NCBI GenBank assembly: GCA_022729835.1
Contig: DZBC01000156.1
Coordinates: 1-5,193 of the forward strand
Reading direction: 5' to 3'
Source: Sulfuricurvum sp.
GTDB taxonomy: Bacteria; Campylobacterota; Campylobacteria; Campylobacterales; Sulfurimonadaceae
Length of the DNA stretch: 5,193 nt
In this document: in pieces, positions 5,061 to 5,193 of the stretch
Numbering within the stretch: position 1 is the first letter of the stretch
Layout of the letters: every line of letters begins with the position of its first letter
Translations under genes and position numbers: made by a program
The notes under the pieces: model-generated
Databases searched by the model: none
What the model was told of the DNA's origin: nothing
The model's input: only the letters and a program-made list of their open reading frames with translations

Positions 5061-5066
5061 TAACAA

Positions 5067-5193
5067 ATGACGACGTTCAATGAATTTCGTAGTGAAGTCA
5101 TTGAAGTACTTTGCGCGTTAGAAGGTTGCAGCGACGACCAAGCGCAGGTGCTGGCGACGAATAGTTCTGATGATATAGCGTATGGCTATAAAT
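5067..5193 (+). CDS. N-terminus of an unrecognised helical protein (3' partial)
   Basis: The ATG at 5067 follows a strong G-rich ribosome binding site, and the frame stays open to the window end (42 codons). The start MTTFNEFRSEVIEVLCALEG is followed by CSDDQAQVLATNSSDDIAYG and YK. It is acidic, predicted helical, and has two cysteines (16 and 21) five residues apart. The pattern of a helix, then C-S-x-x-x-A and a second helix ending in GY, looks like a small helical-bundle domain. I do not recognise the family. GC content rises again within it (gcagcgacgaccaagcgcag), suggesting a return to core-genome DNA. It could equally be a small mobile-element protein. Presence of a gene is likely; function is unknown. 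Confidence 0.6.
   Translation, partial: MTTFNEFRSEVIEVLCALEGCSDDQAQVLATNSSDDIAYGYK

Overview
The window looks like chromosomal DNA of a Campylobacterota (epsilonproteobacterial) organism, probably a free-living GC-rich member. This is inferred from the type of BatB/BatD operon, the form of the di-haem cytochrome c peroxidase and its C-terminal tail, and AT-rich promoter regions. No marker gene is present, so the assignment is tentative.

Region 1 (1-2332, + strand) is a tightly packed operon. It holds the tail of a BatB/TPR-like protein, a short BatD-like membrane protein, a small exported thioredoxin-like protein and an exported pentapeptide-repeat protein. Neighbouring genes overlap by 20, 4 and 4 bases, so translational coupling is likely. 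All the products appear to work in or facing the periplasm. Region 2 (2333-3431, + strand) is a separate unit: an AT-rich leader with an inverted repeat, then a complete di-haem cytochrome c peroxidase, a periplasmic peroxide-detoxifying enzyme.

Region 3 (3432-4800, - strand) is visibly more AT-rich (about 43% GC in 3541-3600 against about 65% in 901-960, counted by hand). It carries a two-gene unit: a 143-residue protein of unknown family followed by an AbiEii/AbiGii-type nucleotidyltransferase, overlapping by 8 bases. The unit has a perfect-consensus sigma-70 promoter (TTGACA, 17 bases, TATAAT) with an inverted repeat laid across it. This is the arrangement of an autoregulated toxin-antitoxin or abortive-infection module, but the upstream partner does not look like a standard AbiEi antitoxin. 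Region 4 (4801-5193) is a mostly non-coding AT-rich stretch, then the start of an unrecognised gene behind a G-rich ribosome binding site.

The most unusual signal crosses these regions. The palindrome TTACATGTAA occurs four times in 5.2 kb, and every copy can be read as the 11-mer CTTACATGTAA. One copy lies inside the BatD gene, two form a 12-bp hairpin after the peroxidase gene, and one lies beyond the toxin-antitoxin unit. It behaves like a dispersed genomic word (iterated palindrome, uptake-like sequence or protein-binding site) and merits a genome-wide count.
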